Assembly: GCA_016713035.1 (NCBI GenBank) | Contig: JADJPW010000007.1 | Coordinates: 248,001 to 312,000 of the forward strand | Origin: Verrucomicrobiaceae bacterium | GTDB lineage: Bacteria > Verrucomicrobiota > Verrucomicrobiia > Verrucomicrobiales > Verrucomicrobiaceae | DNA length: 64,000 bases | Reading direction: 5' to 3' | Shown here: positions 27,747 to 36,722 of the stretch, piece by piece | Position numbering within the stretch: the first letter of the stretch is position 1 | Layout: each line of letters starts with the position of its first letter | Translations under genes and position numbers: made by a program | Notes under the pieces: generated by a model | Databases searched by the model: none | Seen by the model: the letters and a program-made list of their open reading frames with translations, nothing else | What the model was told of the DNA's origin: nothing

Positions 27747-29108
27747 CTACCCGCCTACCCCCAGGCGGCAAGTGGTATTTACAGGGCCAAAGGGACTCTC
27801 AGGGAGCAAACTGCACGGTACTGGTGACCATTCTGCCGAGGCTGTCGGTGACGGAAAGGAACCATGTATTGGCACCTGTGGGCAGTTTCGGGGCTTTGAT
27901 GAGGTATTGGGAGGAAAGGAGGCCCCACTGCCATTCATGGCCCGCATTTCGAGTGTCGCCGGCTGGCTCTGCCACTCTCGTGCGGAGCGTAGGCCGGTAT
28001 CGGTGGTGTAGTGGAGCAGTGCGGTGGCGGGCTGGCTGTTCACGGTGTCCACCAGGCACTCGATGCCTTCTGCCTGGATCTGCACGGCGGCGAGCACGGG
28101 CAGCGGATGCGGGGTCGTCACGTCGGAGCCTTTTACCCGTGTGCCGGCAGGGATGCACTTGGAGTCGATGAAGGCCCCGATCTCCTGCGGGGCCCAGCCG
28201 GGCGGGTGGCCATGGGGCATTTTCACCTGGATGCGCAGGTGTTTTTCTCCAGGGACGGCGGCGTAGCTCTTCATGTAGCTATCGAGCACATAATGGACGT
28301 CGTTGGTGCCATTGACGAAGAAGATGGGCACACGGCAGCGTGGCAAATGGCTGCCGGGATCGTATTCTTTGACCCACAGGGCCTTGCGCTCGCCGAGCTT
28401 GTCGATGGCGGGTTTTTGCACGGACTCGCCCACATGCAGAAAGCCGCAGCCATAGACGGGCACGGCAGCTTTGAAGCGATCATCCAACGAGGCGACGAGG
28501 CAGGTGGTGTAGCCACCCCAACTGATGCCGGTGACGGCGGTGTGCTCTGCATCCACCTCCGCAAAGCTGCGCAGCAGGGTATGCGCACGGATGACGCTCG
28601 CAGCGGCGTGAAAGGGCCAGTCATCACTGCTGTCGCCACCGATGCTGTCAAACTTCTCCGCCGCACCATGCGGTGGGCCGCCATTAGCGAGCCGGGTGCG
28701 GGTTTTCTGATCGTGTGCATTGCTTTTCACAGCGCCTTTTTCGTCAAAGACCACCGCTGGTGGCTGGGAGCCATTCAGATCCATCGCGATGGCTGCATAG
28801 CCGCGTTTGGCCCAAAGCAGAGCCCACTCGGCGAAGGCGGTGCCACCGCCGCCGTGGATGAGCACCACACCGGGGAATTTCTTGGCGCTCGTCTTTTCGC
28901 CCAGCGTGGTCGGTGAGGCGTAGAAAGCGAAAACCTCAGTTTCGCGACCCTGATACTTCTCCCCCGCGTAGGTGAGCGAATGCACGGGCTGGTCCTGCCG
29001 CAGCCATTTCATGGCGGGGACATGGTTTTGCAGCGCGGAGATGTCCCAGGGGCCGATCTGGGCGGCAAAGAGGGACGGACAGAGCATGGCGAAAAGAAAA
29101 AACCTCAT
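27747..29108 (-). CDS. Secreted alpha/beta hydrolase (acetylxylan-esterase-like), frameshifted near the 3' end
   Basis: The 453-residue frame begins with a signal peptide (MRFFLFAMLCPSLFAA) and contains an alpha/beta hydrolase: oxyanion region VVLIHGGGGTAFAEW (about 80-95), nucleophile S196 in GISWGG, and an acid/His region including MPHGHPPGW. After about residue 385 the frame becomes proline- and serine-rich and loses family character. The alternative minus frame, ending at 27799, instead reads HEWQWGLLSSQYLIKAP, then LPTGANTWFLSVTDSLGRM, the usual C-terminal beta-sandwich-like end of such esterases. A one- or two-base shift near 27930-27945 is therefore likely; the intact gene would be 27799-29108. 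It is a single gene with no evident operon partner. Confidence 0.75.
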   Translation of the reverse strand: MRFFLFAMLCPSLFAAQIGPWDISALQNHVPAMKWLRQDQPVHSLTYAGEKYQGRETEVFAFYASPTTLGEKTSAKKFPGVVLIHGGGGTAFAEWALLWAKRGYAAIAMDLNGSQPPAVVFDEKGAVKSNAHDQKTRTRLANGGPPHGAAEKFDSIGGDSSDDWPFHAAASVIRAHTLLRSFAEVDAEHTAVTGISWGGYTTCLVASLDDRFKAAVPVYGCGFLHVGESVQKPAIDKLGERKALWVKEYDPGSHLPRCRVPIFFVNGTNDVHYVLDSYMKSYAAVPGEKHLRIQVKMPHGHPPGWAPQEIGAFIDSKCIPAGTRVKGSDVTTPHPLPVLAAVQIQAEGIECLVDTVNSQPATALLHYTTDTGLRSAREWQSQPATLEMRAMNGSGASFPPNTSSKPRNCPQVPIHGSFPSPTASAEWSPVPCSLLPESPFGPVNTTCRLGVGG

Positions 29109-29165
29109 GGCGGCGCAGGAAACGCCACCTTGAGGTGAATTCAGAGCCAGAATTATGCCCTGCGG

Positions 29166-29756
29166 TTATTTTTTGGGCCGACCGAGCACGTCATCCTTGG
29201 TGGTGAGTGCGACGGCGACGACTTGGTCGATGAGGTCTTGACTGATTTTGAGGTCCTTGAGCGTGTTGACGAGATTTTCCGCGATGGCGTTGAAGTGCTC
29301 TTCCGTGAGACCCATGCCTGCATGGGCTTTGCGCATGTCTTTACCCGTCCATGGCACAGGGCCACCAAAGGCAGCACTGAGGAATTCTTTCTGCTTCCGA
29401 CGCTGCTTGTCCATGCTGACGTCCGTGAAAAAGTGATTCACACGTTTGTCGGCGAGCACTCTGACATAAAAGGCATCCACTGCGGCATCCATGGCAGCTT
29501 TGCCTCCGAGTTTGTGATATAGGCTGGCTTCACGTGCTTGAGTCCATTTGGTTTTGCAGGCTTCTTTGGCAAAGGCCCACTTACGCCCCTCATACTCGGT
29601 GGTGATGGCGAGATCAGCCGGTTTTCCGGTGACGGGGCAGACGGTATTTGTCGCGGTTTCAGTAGCGACAGTGGCTGGATCTGCGGCGAGGGCAGCATTG
29701 ATGAGTAGTGTCATCACTGCGGTGATGGTGGCAAGGGAGGTGAGTATGAACTTCAT
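29166..29756 (-). CDS. Exported truncated hemoglobin with an N-terminal YHS-like domain
   Basis: The 196-residue protein has three parts: a signal peptide (MKFILTSLATITAVMTLLINAALAA, in parts), a YHS-like metal-binding domain (about 39-72) with cysteines C40 in CPVTGKPAD and C67 in AFAKEACKTKW, and a group I truncated globin (about 78-190). In the globin, FTDVSMDKQRRKQKEFLSAAFGGP and the proximal-histidine segment KAHAGMGLTEEHF (H145) are clear. Truncated globins bind O2 or NO. Export with a YHS-like domain is unusual. The nnrS gene is divergent 117 bases away, which supports an NO-handling role. The start is the ATG that gives the signal peptide. Confidence 0.85.
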   Translation of the reverse strand: MKFILTSLATITAVMTLLINAALAADPATVATETATNTVCPVTGKPADLAITTEYEGRKWAFAKEACKTKWTQAREASLYHKLGGKAAMDAAVDAFYVRVLADKRVNHFFTDVSMDKQRRKQKEFLSAAFGGPVPWTGKDMRKAHAGMGLTEEHFNAIAENLVNTLKDLKISQDLIDQVVAVALTTKDDVLGRPKK

Positions 29757-29823
29757 GAGAGGGCAGAAAAAACGGCCGGTGCCCCGGCTGGCATTACTAT
29801 CAATTGCGTTGTGTGCGCCGGAA

Positions 29824-29842
29824 CTTGCGATTGCAGTGCAAG
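29824..29842. promoter_or_regulatory. Candidate operator dyad between globin gene and nnrS
   Basis: CTTGC and GCAAG form a dyad with a nine-base spacer in the shared intergenic region of the globin gene and nnrS. It does not match the FNR consensus TTGAT-N4-ATCAA. It is recorded as a possible binding site of an unknown regulator. Confidence 0.25.
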
Positions 29843-29873
29843 AGCCCGACTTATCGCGTTTAGTGCGCGTGAT

Positions 29874-31076
29874 ATGAGCAACTTCCCGGCCTGCAAGCAC
29901 AAGAAACACAAAGCCAAAGGCCCGCTAAAGCACGGCCTGCGCTGGATCGCAGCGGAGCCCTACCGGGTGTTCTTCGCAAGTGGAGCGATGTGGAGCATCA
30001 TCGGTGTGGCGCTGTGGCCGCTGTTTTATGCCCAGCAGATCGGTTTCTACCCGAACTTCGTCCATGCGCGGTTGATGATCGAAGCCTTCGGCGGTGCCTT
30101 CGTGGTGGGCTTTCTCGGGACGGCAGGGCCACGCATGGCGACGGCTCCGAAGCTCACGCCAGTGGAGCTGATCTGGCTTTTTGCTCTGCATCAGGCTTGC
30201 GCGGTGAGTCACCTCATGCAGCGCTTGGCATGGGGAGATGGCTTTTTCGCGGCGCTGCTCATTTCGCTGCTGCTATGCCTCGTGGTACGTGTGGTGGTGT
30301 TTCGCAAGGAAGCACCCCCGCCGCAGATGCTGCTGGCACTGACTGGCTTGAGCTGCGGCATCGCGGGCGTGCTGCTGCTACTCGATGGGTCGATCTACTC
30401 GGACCCGCCGCGCTACCGGCTGGCGAATCTGCTGCTCTACCAGGGGCTGCTGCTACCTCCCGTGCTGGGGATCGGCTCGTTTGTGTTCCCACGCATGCTC
30501 GGTGGTGATTTCGGTGATCCGAAGTCAGCCGCGCAGAGTCGTGTGAAGCTGATCCGCTCACTCATGGCTGCGGCGCTGGTGGTGGGGAGCTTTTTCATCG
30601 AGGCGTATGGCCAAGTGATGACCGGCTACACGCTGCGTGCGCTCGTGGCGCTGCTCTATCTCTGGATGGAGGTGAAATGGCAGACACAGCAGGCTGGATC
30701 ACTCACGACGGGCCTGTTTTGGGCACTGGGGATGGGTTTGGCGGGTTTAGGGCTCACGGGCTGGTTTTATGACCAGCGTGTGAGTGTGGAGCATTTGCTC
30801 TACATCGGCGGATTTGGCCTTTTGATGCTCATTGTCGGCTCACGCGTGCTTTTCGGCCATAGCGGCGATTTGGACGGTTTTTTCGTGAAGTCGAAGTGGG
30901 TGCGCTTTCTCGTGTTTTTGGGCGTTTTGGCCGCGACGACACGTGCGACGCCCGCATGGATGCCTTCGACGCTCGTTTCCCACCATATCTATGCCGCGTG
31001 GACCTGGTGTCTGTTATGCCTACTTTGGCTGATCTGGCACCGCCGCCGTTTTGCGAAACGGGATGAGGAGGATTGA
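29874..31076 (+). CDS. nnrS: NnrS-family heme/copper membrane protein
   Basis: The 400-residue polytopic membrane protein (about 11-12 predicted helices) belongs to the NnrS family, which protects cells against nitric oxide and nitrosative stress. Family marks are the opening EPYRVFFASGAMWSIIGVALWPLFY, histidines in the helices (FVHARLMIEAFGGAF, FALHQACAVSHLMQRL), GFLGTAGPRM and the late segment TRATPAWMPSTLVSHHIYAAW. The start at 29874 is preferred because the upstream in-frame ATG adds an unrelated stretch. It is divergent from the exported globin. Confidence 0.88.
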   Translation: MSNFPACKHKKHKAKGPLKHGLRWIAAEPYRVFFASGAMWSIIGVALWPLFYAQQIGFYPNFVHARLMIEAFGGAFVVGFLGTAGPRMATAPKLTPVELIWLFALHQACAVSHLMQRLAWGDGFFAALLISLLLCLVVRVVVFRKEAPPPQMLLALTGLSCGIAGVLLLLDGSIYSDPPRYRLANLLLYQGLLLPPVLGIGSFVFPRMLGGDFGDPKSAAQSRVKLIRSLMAAALVVGSFFIEAYGQVMTGYTLRALVALLYLWMEVKWQTQQAGSLTTGLFWALGMGLAGLGLTGWFYDQRVSVEHLLYIGGFGLLMLIVGSRVLFGHSGDLDGFFVKSKWVRFLVFLGVLAATTRATPAWMPSTLVSHHIYAAWTWCLLCLLWLIWHRRRFAKRDEED

Positions 31077-32306
31077 TCACCGCATGGTGCTACGACGCCA
31101 GGAATGGGCGCCTTCACAGAAGAGTTCATCACGGAGGCGTGTGCCGAGGCCGACACCGGTGGGCAAGGCGGCTTTCCCGCCGGAGATGATGGGCTGAGTA
31201 TCGACGAGCTTGTCGTAAAAGGAGCGAATGTGGGCTCTCACCGTCTCCTGGAAGACGACATTGGCAGATGCGGCGGCGAGATGCAGCCCGGAGAAGAGTG
31301 TCAGCGGGCCCGTGCAGTCATGGATGGTGGCAGGAATGTTGAAGGCCTGCGCCATGTCGATGACGCGGCGTGTTTCGCTGATGCCGCCATTCCAAGTGGG
31401 ATCGACCATGCAGTAATCGCAGGCTTGGGCCTGAAGCACGGCGAGGTATTCTTTGCGCCCGAGCAGCATCTCGCTAGCGGCGATGGGGAGGCTGCTACGA
31501 CGGCGGAAATCGGCCAGGGTGCCGACGTGATCGACGCGCAACACGTCCTCCAGCCATAGCGGCTGGATCTCACGCAGCGCCTCGGCGATGCGCAGTGCGG
31601 CGGGGAGCTGGAAAAAGGCGTGGCCCTCGATGGCGATGTCCATTTTCATGCCCACACGAGCGCGGATCTCCCTCAGTGGCTTCATCGCCTCATCCACGTC
31701 CTGCCAAGAAATATGCAGGCCACCATTTCGATGCGCTGCACGTTCAAAGGGCCAGAGTTTCATCGCCGTGATGCCCTCTGCGAGCAGCTCCTCTGCGAGA
31801 TCACCCGCCGCGTGATGCGAGGACCAATTATCCTGCAATGGACCCTGCACGCCGATGTCGCCGTAACCTGGCCAACCAGGATGACGCGTTGCTGCTGCTG
31901 TGGCACCAGATACTGCTCCGTAGCTGGGGCCGCCGCTGGTGTTGTAAACCGGGATCGAATCACGCACGGGACCACCGAGCAGTCGATAGACGGGCTGCTG
32001 ACAGGCCTGGCCGAGGATGTCCCACAATGCCAGATCAATGGCCGAGAGTGCCCGCATCTCCGCTCCGGGATGGCCAAATGGCGTGCAGCGCTCATAAATG
32101 AAGCGCCAATGCGACTCGATGGCGAGCGCATCGGCCCCGAGCAGCCTTTCTGCCATCCAATCATGGATGAGCGAAGCGATGGCCTGGGGGGTGTAGTACG
32201 TCTCTCCGCAGCCGATAAAGCCGTCCTCTGTATGAATGCGGAGGAGCAACAGATTCGGCATGATGCCGGTGGGGATGGCAGTCTCAATGGCGGTGATGCG
32301 TGACAT
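31077..32306 (-). CDS. Enolase-superfamily enzyme (mandelate racemase/sugar-acid dehydratase type)
   Basis: The 409-residue product has the enolase-superfamily capping domain (ITAIETAIPTGIMPNLLLLRIHTEDGFIGCGE) and a barrel with metal ligands spread over MDIAIEGH, PLWLEDVL and IAASEMLLG. VDPTWNGGISETRRV and IHDCTGPLT complete the mandelate-racemase-like pattern. It probably dehydrates or racemises a sugar acid; family subgroup and substrate are not decidable by eye. The ATG at 32306 gives the standard N-terminus. It is divergent from a ceramidase-like gene with 40 bases between starts, so the promoters must overlap or lie within the genes. Confidence 0.82.
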   Translation of the reverse strand: MSRITAIETAIPTGIMPNLLLLRIHTEDGFIGCGETYYTPQAIASLIHDWMAERLLGADALAIESHWRFIYERCTPFGHPGAEMRALSAIDLALWDILGQACQQPVYRLLGGPVRDSIPVYNTSGGPSYGAVSGATAAATRHPGWPGYGDIGVQGPLQDNWSSHHAAGDLAEELLAEGITAMKLWPFERAAHRNGGLHISWQDVDEAMKPLREIRARVGMKMDIAIEGHAFFQLPAALRIAEALREIQPLWLEDVLRVDHVGTLADFRRRSSLPIAASEMLLGRKEYLAVLQAQACDYCMVDPTWNGGISETRRVIDMAQAFNIPATIHDCTGPLTLFSGLHLAAASANVVFQETVRAHIRSFYDKLVDTQPIISGGKAALPTGVGLGTRLRDELFCEGAHSWRRSTMR

Positions 32307-32346
32307 AGCGTGGAAGAAAAAACGCGGTGAAGGCCGTAAATTGCTC

Positions 32347-33657
32347 ATGAAGCTCTGCGCCTTCCTCCTCTCCGCCACACTCGCCTGCATCGTGTCAGCC
32401 GCGCCTCCCGGTGCGACACCTCTATCACCACCAGCTCCGCCGAAGTCGGTGGCACCGCATTTGCAGCCGACATGGAAGGCTGGCACTGCGGTAATGAAGG
32501 TCACACCGCAAAAAATGCTCTGGATGGCTGGCTACGCCGCACGCAAGAAGCCTGCGGAGGGGAAGGTGCAGGAGCTTTTTGCCAAGGCACTCGCTTTGCA
32601 GGATGAGCAGGGCACCAAGCTGGTCTTCGTGACTCTGGACCTCTTCGGTGTGCCTCAACTGCTGCGCCATGCCGTGGCAGAAAGAGCGGAAAAGGAACTC
32701 GGCCTCCCGAAGGCGAATCTGGTCATGAATGCCTCACACACGCATAGTGGACCGACTTTGCGCACGACTCCACTGACAGAAAAGGATGATGCCAGAGCCC
32801 GTGATGCCTGGGAGTACACGCAGAAACTACAAAACGATCTCGTAGCCATCATCGGCAAGGCATTGGCGCAGATGCAGCCTGCGCGGCTGACGTGGAATAA
32901 GGCACGCTGTGGTTTCGCAATGAATCGCAGGCGTGACTACACGCTACCCCCCGAGCATCCGAACGCGAATAAAGCCCCGAACCCGAATGGCCCCGTGGAT
33001 CACGAGGTGCCTGCTCTCCGCGTAGAAGCCCCCGATGGAGCACTCCAGGCGACGCTCTTCGGCTATGCCTGCCACAACACGAGTCTGGGCTTTTACAACT
33101 GGTGCGGTGACTACGCCGGCTGGGCGCAGGAGTATCTGCAAGAGCACCGACCCGGCTTCACCGCGCTGTTTTTGATGGGCTGCGGAGGTGATCAAAATCC
33201 ATATCCGCGCCGCAGTGATGTGGTGCCGGGAATCACGGATCTAGAGCTCTCCATGCAGCACGGGCGCTCTCTTTCCAATGCGGTCGAGATGGCACTCACG
33301 GTCAATCCACGGCCGGTGAATGGCCCGATCCGTGCTGCCTATGCAGAGATCCCCCTGAGCTATGCGAAGCCGGGTCGTGAGGACCATCTGTATCCGGTGC
33401 AAGTGATCAAGATGGGCAAGGACCTCACTTTCATCACACTGGGCAGTGAGGTGGTAGTGGATTACTCACTACGCTTCAAACGCGAGTTCGCCGGCGAGGC
33501 GGGAGTATGGGTAGCAGGCTACTCGAACGACTACACGGGCTACATGCCGAGTCTCCGTGTGCTCAAGGAGGGTGGCTATGAAGCAGCGGCTGGCTGGGCA
33601 GAAGATGTGGAAGACCGCATCGCGAAAAAAGTGCGTGAGCTACATGATCAACTGTAA
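32347..33657 (+). CDS. Secreted neutral/alkaline ceramidase-like protein
   Basis: The 436-residue exported protein (signal peptide ends VSAA) matches the N-terminal domain of neutral/alkaline non-lysosomal ceramidase. WKAGTAVMKVTPQKMLWMAGYA is the family's opening strand, and NASHTHSGPTLR carries the zinc-binding HTHSGP motif. Further family segments are GYACHNTSLGFYNWCGDYAGWAQ, LMGCGGDQNP and SNDYTGYMPS. It lacks the C-terminal immunoglobulin-like domain of full ceramidases. Such short homologues are abundant in verrucomicrobia and planctomycetes, and their substrate is uncertain. A terminator follows. Confidence 0.85.
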   Translation: MKLCAFLLSATLACIVSAAPPGATPLSPPAPPKSVAPHLQPTWKAGTAVMKVTPQKMLWMAGYAARKKPAEGKVQELFAKALALQDEQGTKLVFVTLDLFGVPQLLRHAVAERAEKELGLPKANLVMNASHTHSGPTLRTTPLTEKDDARARDAWEYTQKLQNDLVAIIGKALAQMQPARLTWNKARCGFAMNRRRDYTLPPEHPNANKAPNPNGPVDHEVPALRVEAPDGALQATLFGYACHNTSLGFYNWCGDYAGWAQEYLQEHRPGFTALFLMGCGGDQNPYPRRSDVVPGITDLELSMQHGRSLSNAVEMALTVNPRPVNGPIRAAYAEIPLSYAKPGREDHLYPVQVIKMGKDLTFITLGSEVVVDYSLRFKREFAGEAGVWVAGYSNDYTGYMPSLRVLKEGGYEAAAGWAEDVEDRIAKKVRELHDQL

Positions 33658-33696
33658 GTCGCGATTGCGGGATAGATAACGGCTCCTCGTGAGCAC

Positions 33697-33731
33697 TAAA
33701 AAGCCCTGTGGAGTTTCCCCCACAGGGCTTT
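33697..33731. terminator. Bidirectional intrinsic terminator
   Basis: AAAAGCCCTGTGG pairs with CCACAGGGCTTTT (GC-rich stem, T/A ends) around a loop of about nine bases. It lies between the convergent ceramidase-like gene and ppdK and has T-rich flanks in both orientations. Confidence 0.85.
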
Positions 33732-33776
33732 TGAGCGGAGCCGAGGCCCGCTACAGCGGCTTAGGCCGCCGTGTAG

Positions 33777-33875
33777 TTACTTCTTGGCCTTCTTGGCAGC
33801 CTTTTTAGCGACTTTCTTTGCGGGGGCCTTCTTGGCAGCCTTCTTGGCGGCTTTCTTTGCAGCTTTTTTAGCCAT
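33777..33875 (-). CDS. Possible independent 32-aa histone-like peptide inside the ppdK tail
   Basis: An in-frame ATG at 33875, preceded by AGAGGA eight bases away, would produce a 32-residue peptide made only of A, K, P and V after its start (MAKKAAKKAAKKAAKK...). Such peptides resemble the C-terminal domain of histone H1-like nucleoid proteins. Whether this is a separate product, a fusion after loss of a ppdK stop codon, or only a tail cannot be told from sequence. Confidence 0.35.
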   Translation of the reverse strand: MAKKAAKKAAKKAAKKAPAKKVAKKAAKKAKK

Positions 33876-36722
33876 GGTGTTTATCCTCTGTTTGTTGTTG
33901 GTTGCTTTGTTGTTTTGTTTTGCCGAGGCACCAGCAGAGCCGGAGCCACGGACATTTTTACCGGCGACAGCCTTGGTGGCTGCACGCTTTTCCTCGATGG
34001 CGGCCTGCGCAGCAGCGAGGCGGGCGACGGGGACGCGGAAAGGACTGCAACTGACGTAGCTCAGTCCCACCTTGTGGCAGAACTTCACGGAGTCAGGATC
34101 GCCACCGTGCTCACCGCAGATGCCCAGCTTGATGTCGGGGCGGGTGCTGCGGCCTTTGGTGATGGCGGTCTGGATAAGCTGACCAACGCCAGTGGTGTCC
34201 AGCGTGGCAAAGGGGTTCTTTTTGAAGATCTCATTCTCCGTGTAGGGCATGAGGAAGGAGCCCATGTCGTCACGGCTGATGCCGAGTGCGGTCTGGGTGA
34301 GATCATTCGTGCCAAAGGAGAAGAACTCGGCGGTTTGCGCGATTTCGTCTGCGGTGAGGGCACCACGGGGCACTTCGATCATGGTACCGACCATGTAGTC
34401 GAACTTTATCTTCTTCTCGGCCATGACGGCCTTGGCGACGCGGTGAATGATTTCGACCTGGAGATCGAGCTCCTTCTTGAAGCCGACGAGCGGGACCATG
34501 ACCTCTGGCTTCACCTTGATCTTCTTCTTCGCCACGTCTGCGGCGGCTTCAAAGATAGCGCGGGCCTGCATGGCCGTGATTTCTGGGTAGGCGATGCCGA
34601 GACGGCAGCCGCGGTGACCGAGCATGGGGTTGAACTCATGCAGTGCGGCGACACGGGACTTCACTTTATCGACGGAGACGCCCATTTTCTTCGCAAGGTC
34701 GGCCTGAGCGGCTTCTTCATGCGGAACGAATTCGTGAAGGGGTGGGTCGAGAAGGCGGATGGTCGCAGGCAGGCCTTTGAGGGACTCAAAAATGCCGGTG
34801 AAGTCCTCACGCTGATATGGGAGGAGCTTGGCGAGTGCTTTTTCGCGGTCAGCGACATTGTCAGCGAGGATCATCTCACGGACGGCGTCGATACGGTCCC
34901 CTTCAAAGAACATGTGCTCTGTGCGGGTGAGGCCGATGCCCTGTGCACCGAAAGCGATCGCGTTCTGAGTCTGCTCAGGATTATCGGCATTCGTGCGGAC
35001 CTGGAGGCGGGCAGCCTTGCCGCACCAGTTCATGAGAGTTTGGAAGCTCTTATACTTCTCCGTGGCTTGTGCAGCCTTGTCGCCATGGAGGGCACCCGTG
35101 ACGATGGAGGAGGGGCCTGTCTTGATTTTGCCACCATAGATGGTGCCGGCAGTGCCGTCGATGCTGAGGCTGTCTTTGCCTTCACGGAAGACCTCACCTG
35201 CGATGGTGACGGTCTTCTTGTCGTAGTCGATTTCGACGGCGGAGGCACCGCAGATGCAAACTTTGCCCATTTGGCGGGCAACGAGCGCGGCGTGACTGGA
35301 GACACCACCTTTGGCGGTGAGGATGCCAGCAGCGGCGATCATGCCACGAAGGTCTTCAGGGGAAGTTTCGTTGCGGACGAGGAGAACGGTTTCACCGGCT
35401 TCTGCGGCGGCGGCGGCGCGGTTCGCATTGAGGTAGATGGTGCCGGAGGCGGCACCAGGACCGGCAGGAAGACCTTTGGCGAGTTCCTTGGCCTTTTTGA
35501 TCTCGCTGAGGTCGAAGTCAGGAGCGAGGAGCTGCTCGAGCTGGTCGGCTGGATTGCGTAGGACGGCGGTTTCCCAGTCGATGAGCTTTTCCTTCACCAT
35601 GTCCATGGAGAACTTCAGTGCGGCGGCAGCGGTGCGCTTGCCATTGCGGGTCTGAAGCATGAACAACTTGCCCTGCTGGATAGTGAACTCGACGTCTTGA
35701 ACGTCTTTGAAATGCTTTTCAAGGATTTGGCGGACTTTGAGCAGCTCGGCGTAGGGCTTTGGCATCGCCTTCTTGAGCTCAAGAACTGGCTCAGGGGTGC
35801 GGACGCCTGCGACGACGTCTTCGCCCTGGGCATTGATGAGGAACTCACCGTAGAATTCATTGACGCCGTTGGCCGGATTACGTGTGAAAGCCACGCCGGA
35901 GCCAGAATCGTCGCCGGTATTGCCATAGACCATCGCTTGGACGTTCACGGCAGTGCCCCACTCAGCGGGGATGTTGTATTTGCGGCGATAGACGATCGCG
36001 CGGTCATTCATCCAGGAACCGAACACGGCGCCAGCGGCACCGCGAAGCTGATCCCATGGGTCATTCGGGAAAACCTTGCCCGTGCGCTCTTTGACGAGCT
36101 GCTTGAAGAGGCGGACGAGTTCTTTTTGGTCCTCAGCGGTCAAATCGCTATCGAGGATGTCTTTGTGATACTTTTTGTGTTTGAAGCCTTCGATGACGAC
36201 TTCAAAGGGCTCGTGATCTTCGCCTTCAGTCTTCTGGACGCCGAGAACGACGTCACCATACATCTGGATGAAGCGGCGGTAGCAATCCCAAGCGAAACGC
36301 TCATTCTTGGTCGCAGCAGCGAGTGAGAGAACTGTCTGGTCATTGAGGCCGAGGTTCAAGATGGTGTCCATCATGCCTGGCATGGAGTCACGGGCACCGG
36401 AGCGCACCGCGACGAGAAGCGGCATGCCTTTGGCATCGCCGAATTTCGCGTCCATGATTTTTTCCATGGAGGCGATACCGGCTTCCATCTGCTTCTGAAG
36501 ATCCGCAGGATAGCTTTTCTTGTACGCGTAGAAATAGGTGCAGACCTCCGTGCTGATCGTGAATCCGGGAGGCACTGGAAGACCGATGCGGCTCATCTCT
36601 GCGAGATTCGCGCCTTTTCCTCCGAGCAATGCTTTCATGGAGCCGTCGCCGTCCGCTTTTCCTGCTCCAAAGGAATAAACGTATTTCACTTTCTTTGCGC
36701 CGCTGGTTGCTTGTTTAGCCAT
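33777..36722 (-). CDS. ppdK: Pyruvate phosphate dikinase with a histone-like lysine-rich tail
   Basis: The 981-residue enzyme interconverts pyruvate + ATP + Pi with phosphoenolpyruvate + AMP + PPi. The ATP-grasp domain starts MKALLGGKGANLAEMSRIGLPVPPGFT; the phosphohistidine motif is GGVSSHAALVARQMGK (near residue 470); the PEP/pyruvate barrel ends GICGEHGGDPDSVKFC and VSCSPFRVPVARLAAAQA. Homologues of about 875-910 residues end there. Here about 70 residues follow: an Asn/Lys/Gln-rich linker, then AKKAAKK repeats like a bacterial histone H1-type tail. An internal ATG at 33875 has its own AGAGGA sequence eight bases upstream, so the tail may also be made alone. A strong promoter lies at 36805-36833. 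Confidence 0.93.
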   Translation of the reverse strand: MAKQATSGAKKVKYVYSFGAGKADGDGSMKALLGGKGANLAEMSRIGLPVPPGFTISTEVCTYFYAYKKSYPADLQKQMEAGIASMEKIMDAKFGDAKGMPLLVAVRSGARDSMPGMMDTILNLGLNDQTVLSLAAATKNERFAWDCYRRFIQMYGDVVLGVQKTEGEDHEPFEVVIEGFKHKKYHKDILDSDLTAEDQKELVRLFKQLVKERTGKVFPNDPWDQLRGAAGAVFGSWMNDRAIVYRRKYNIPAEWGTAVNVQAMVYGNTGDDSGSGVAFTRNPANGVNEFYGEFLINAQGEDVVAGVRTPEPVLELKKAMPKPYAELLKVRQILEKHFKDVQDVEFTIQQGKLFMLQTRNGKRTAAAALKFSMDMVKEKLIDWETAVLRNPADQLEQLLAPDFDLSEIKKAKELAKGLPAGPGAASGTIYLNANRAAAAAEAGETVLLVRNETSPEDLRGMIAAAGILTAKGGVSSHAALVARQMGKVCICGASAVEIDYDKKTVTIAGEVFREGKDSLSIDGTAGTIYGGKIKTGPSSIVTGALHGDKAAQATEKYKSFQTLMNWCGKAARLQVRTNADNPEQTQNAIAFGAQGIGLTRTEHMFFEGDRIDAVREMILADNVADREKALAKLLPYQREDFTGIFESLKGLPATIRLLDPPLHEFVPHEEAAQADLAKKMGVSVDKVKSRVAALHEFNPMLGHRGCRLGIAYPEITAMQARAIFEAAADVAKKKIKVKPEVMVPLVGFKKELDLQVEIIHRVAKAVMAEKKIKFDYMVGTMIEVPRGALTADEIAQTAEFFSFGTNDLTQTALGISRDDMGSFLMPYTENEIFKKNPFATLDTTGVGQLIQTAITKGRSTRPDIKLGICGEHGGDPDSVKFCHKVGLSYVSCSPFRVPVARLAAAQAAIEEKRAATKAVAGKNVRGSGSAGASAKQNNKATNNKQRINTMAKKAAKKAAKKAAKKAPAKKVAKKAAKKAKK

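Noticed and set aside
33915..35561. Open frame of more than 500 codons antisense to ppdK
   Set aside because: It mirrors the codon structure of ppdK; its translation is acidic and repetitive with no family features, and there is no start signal. The same holds for long antisense frames opposite ilvB, secDF and ftsA.
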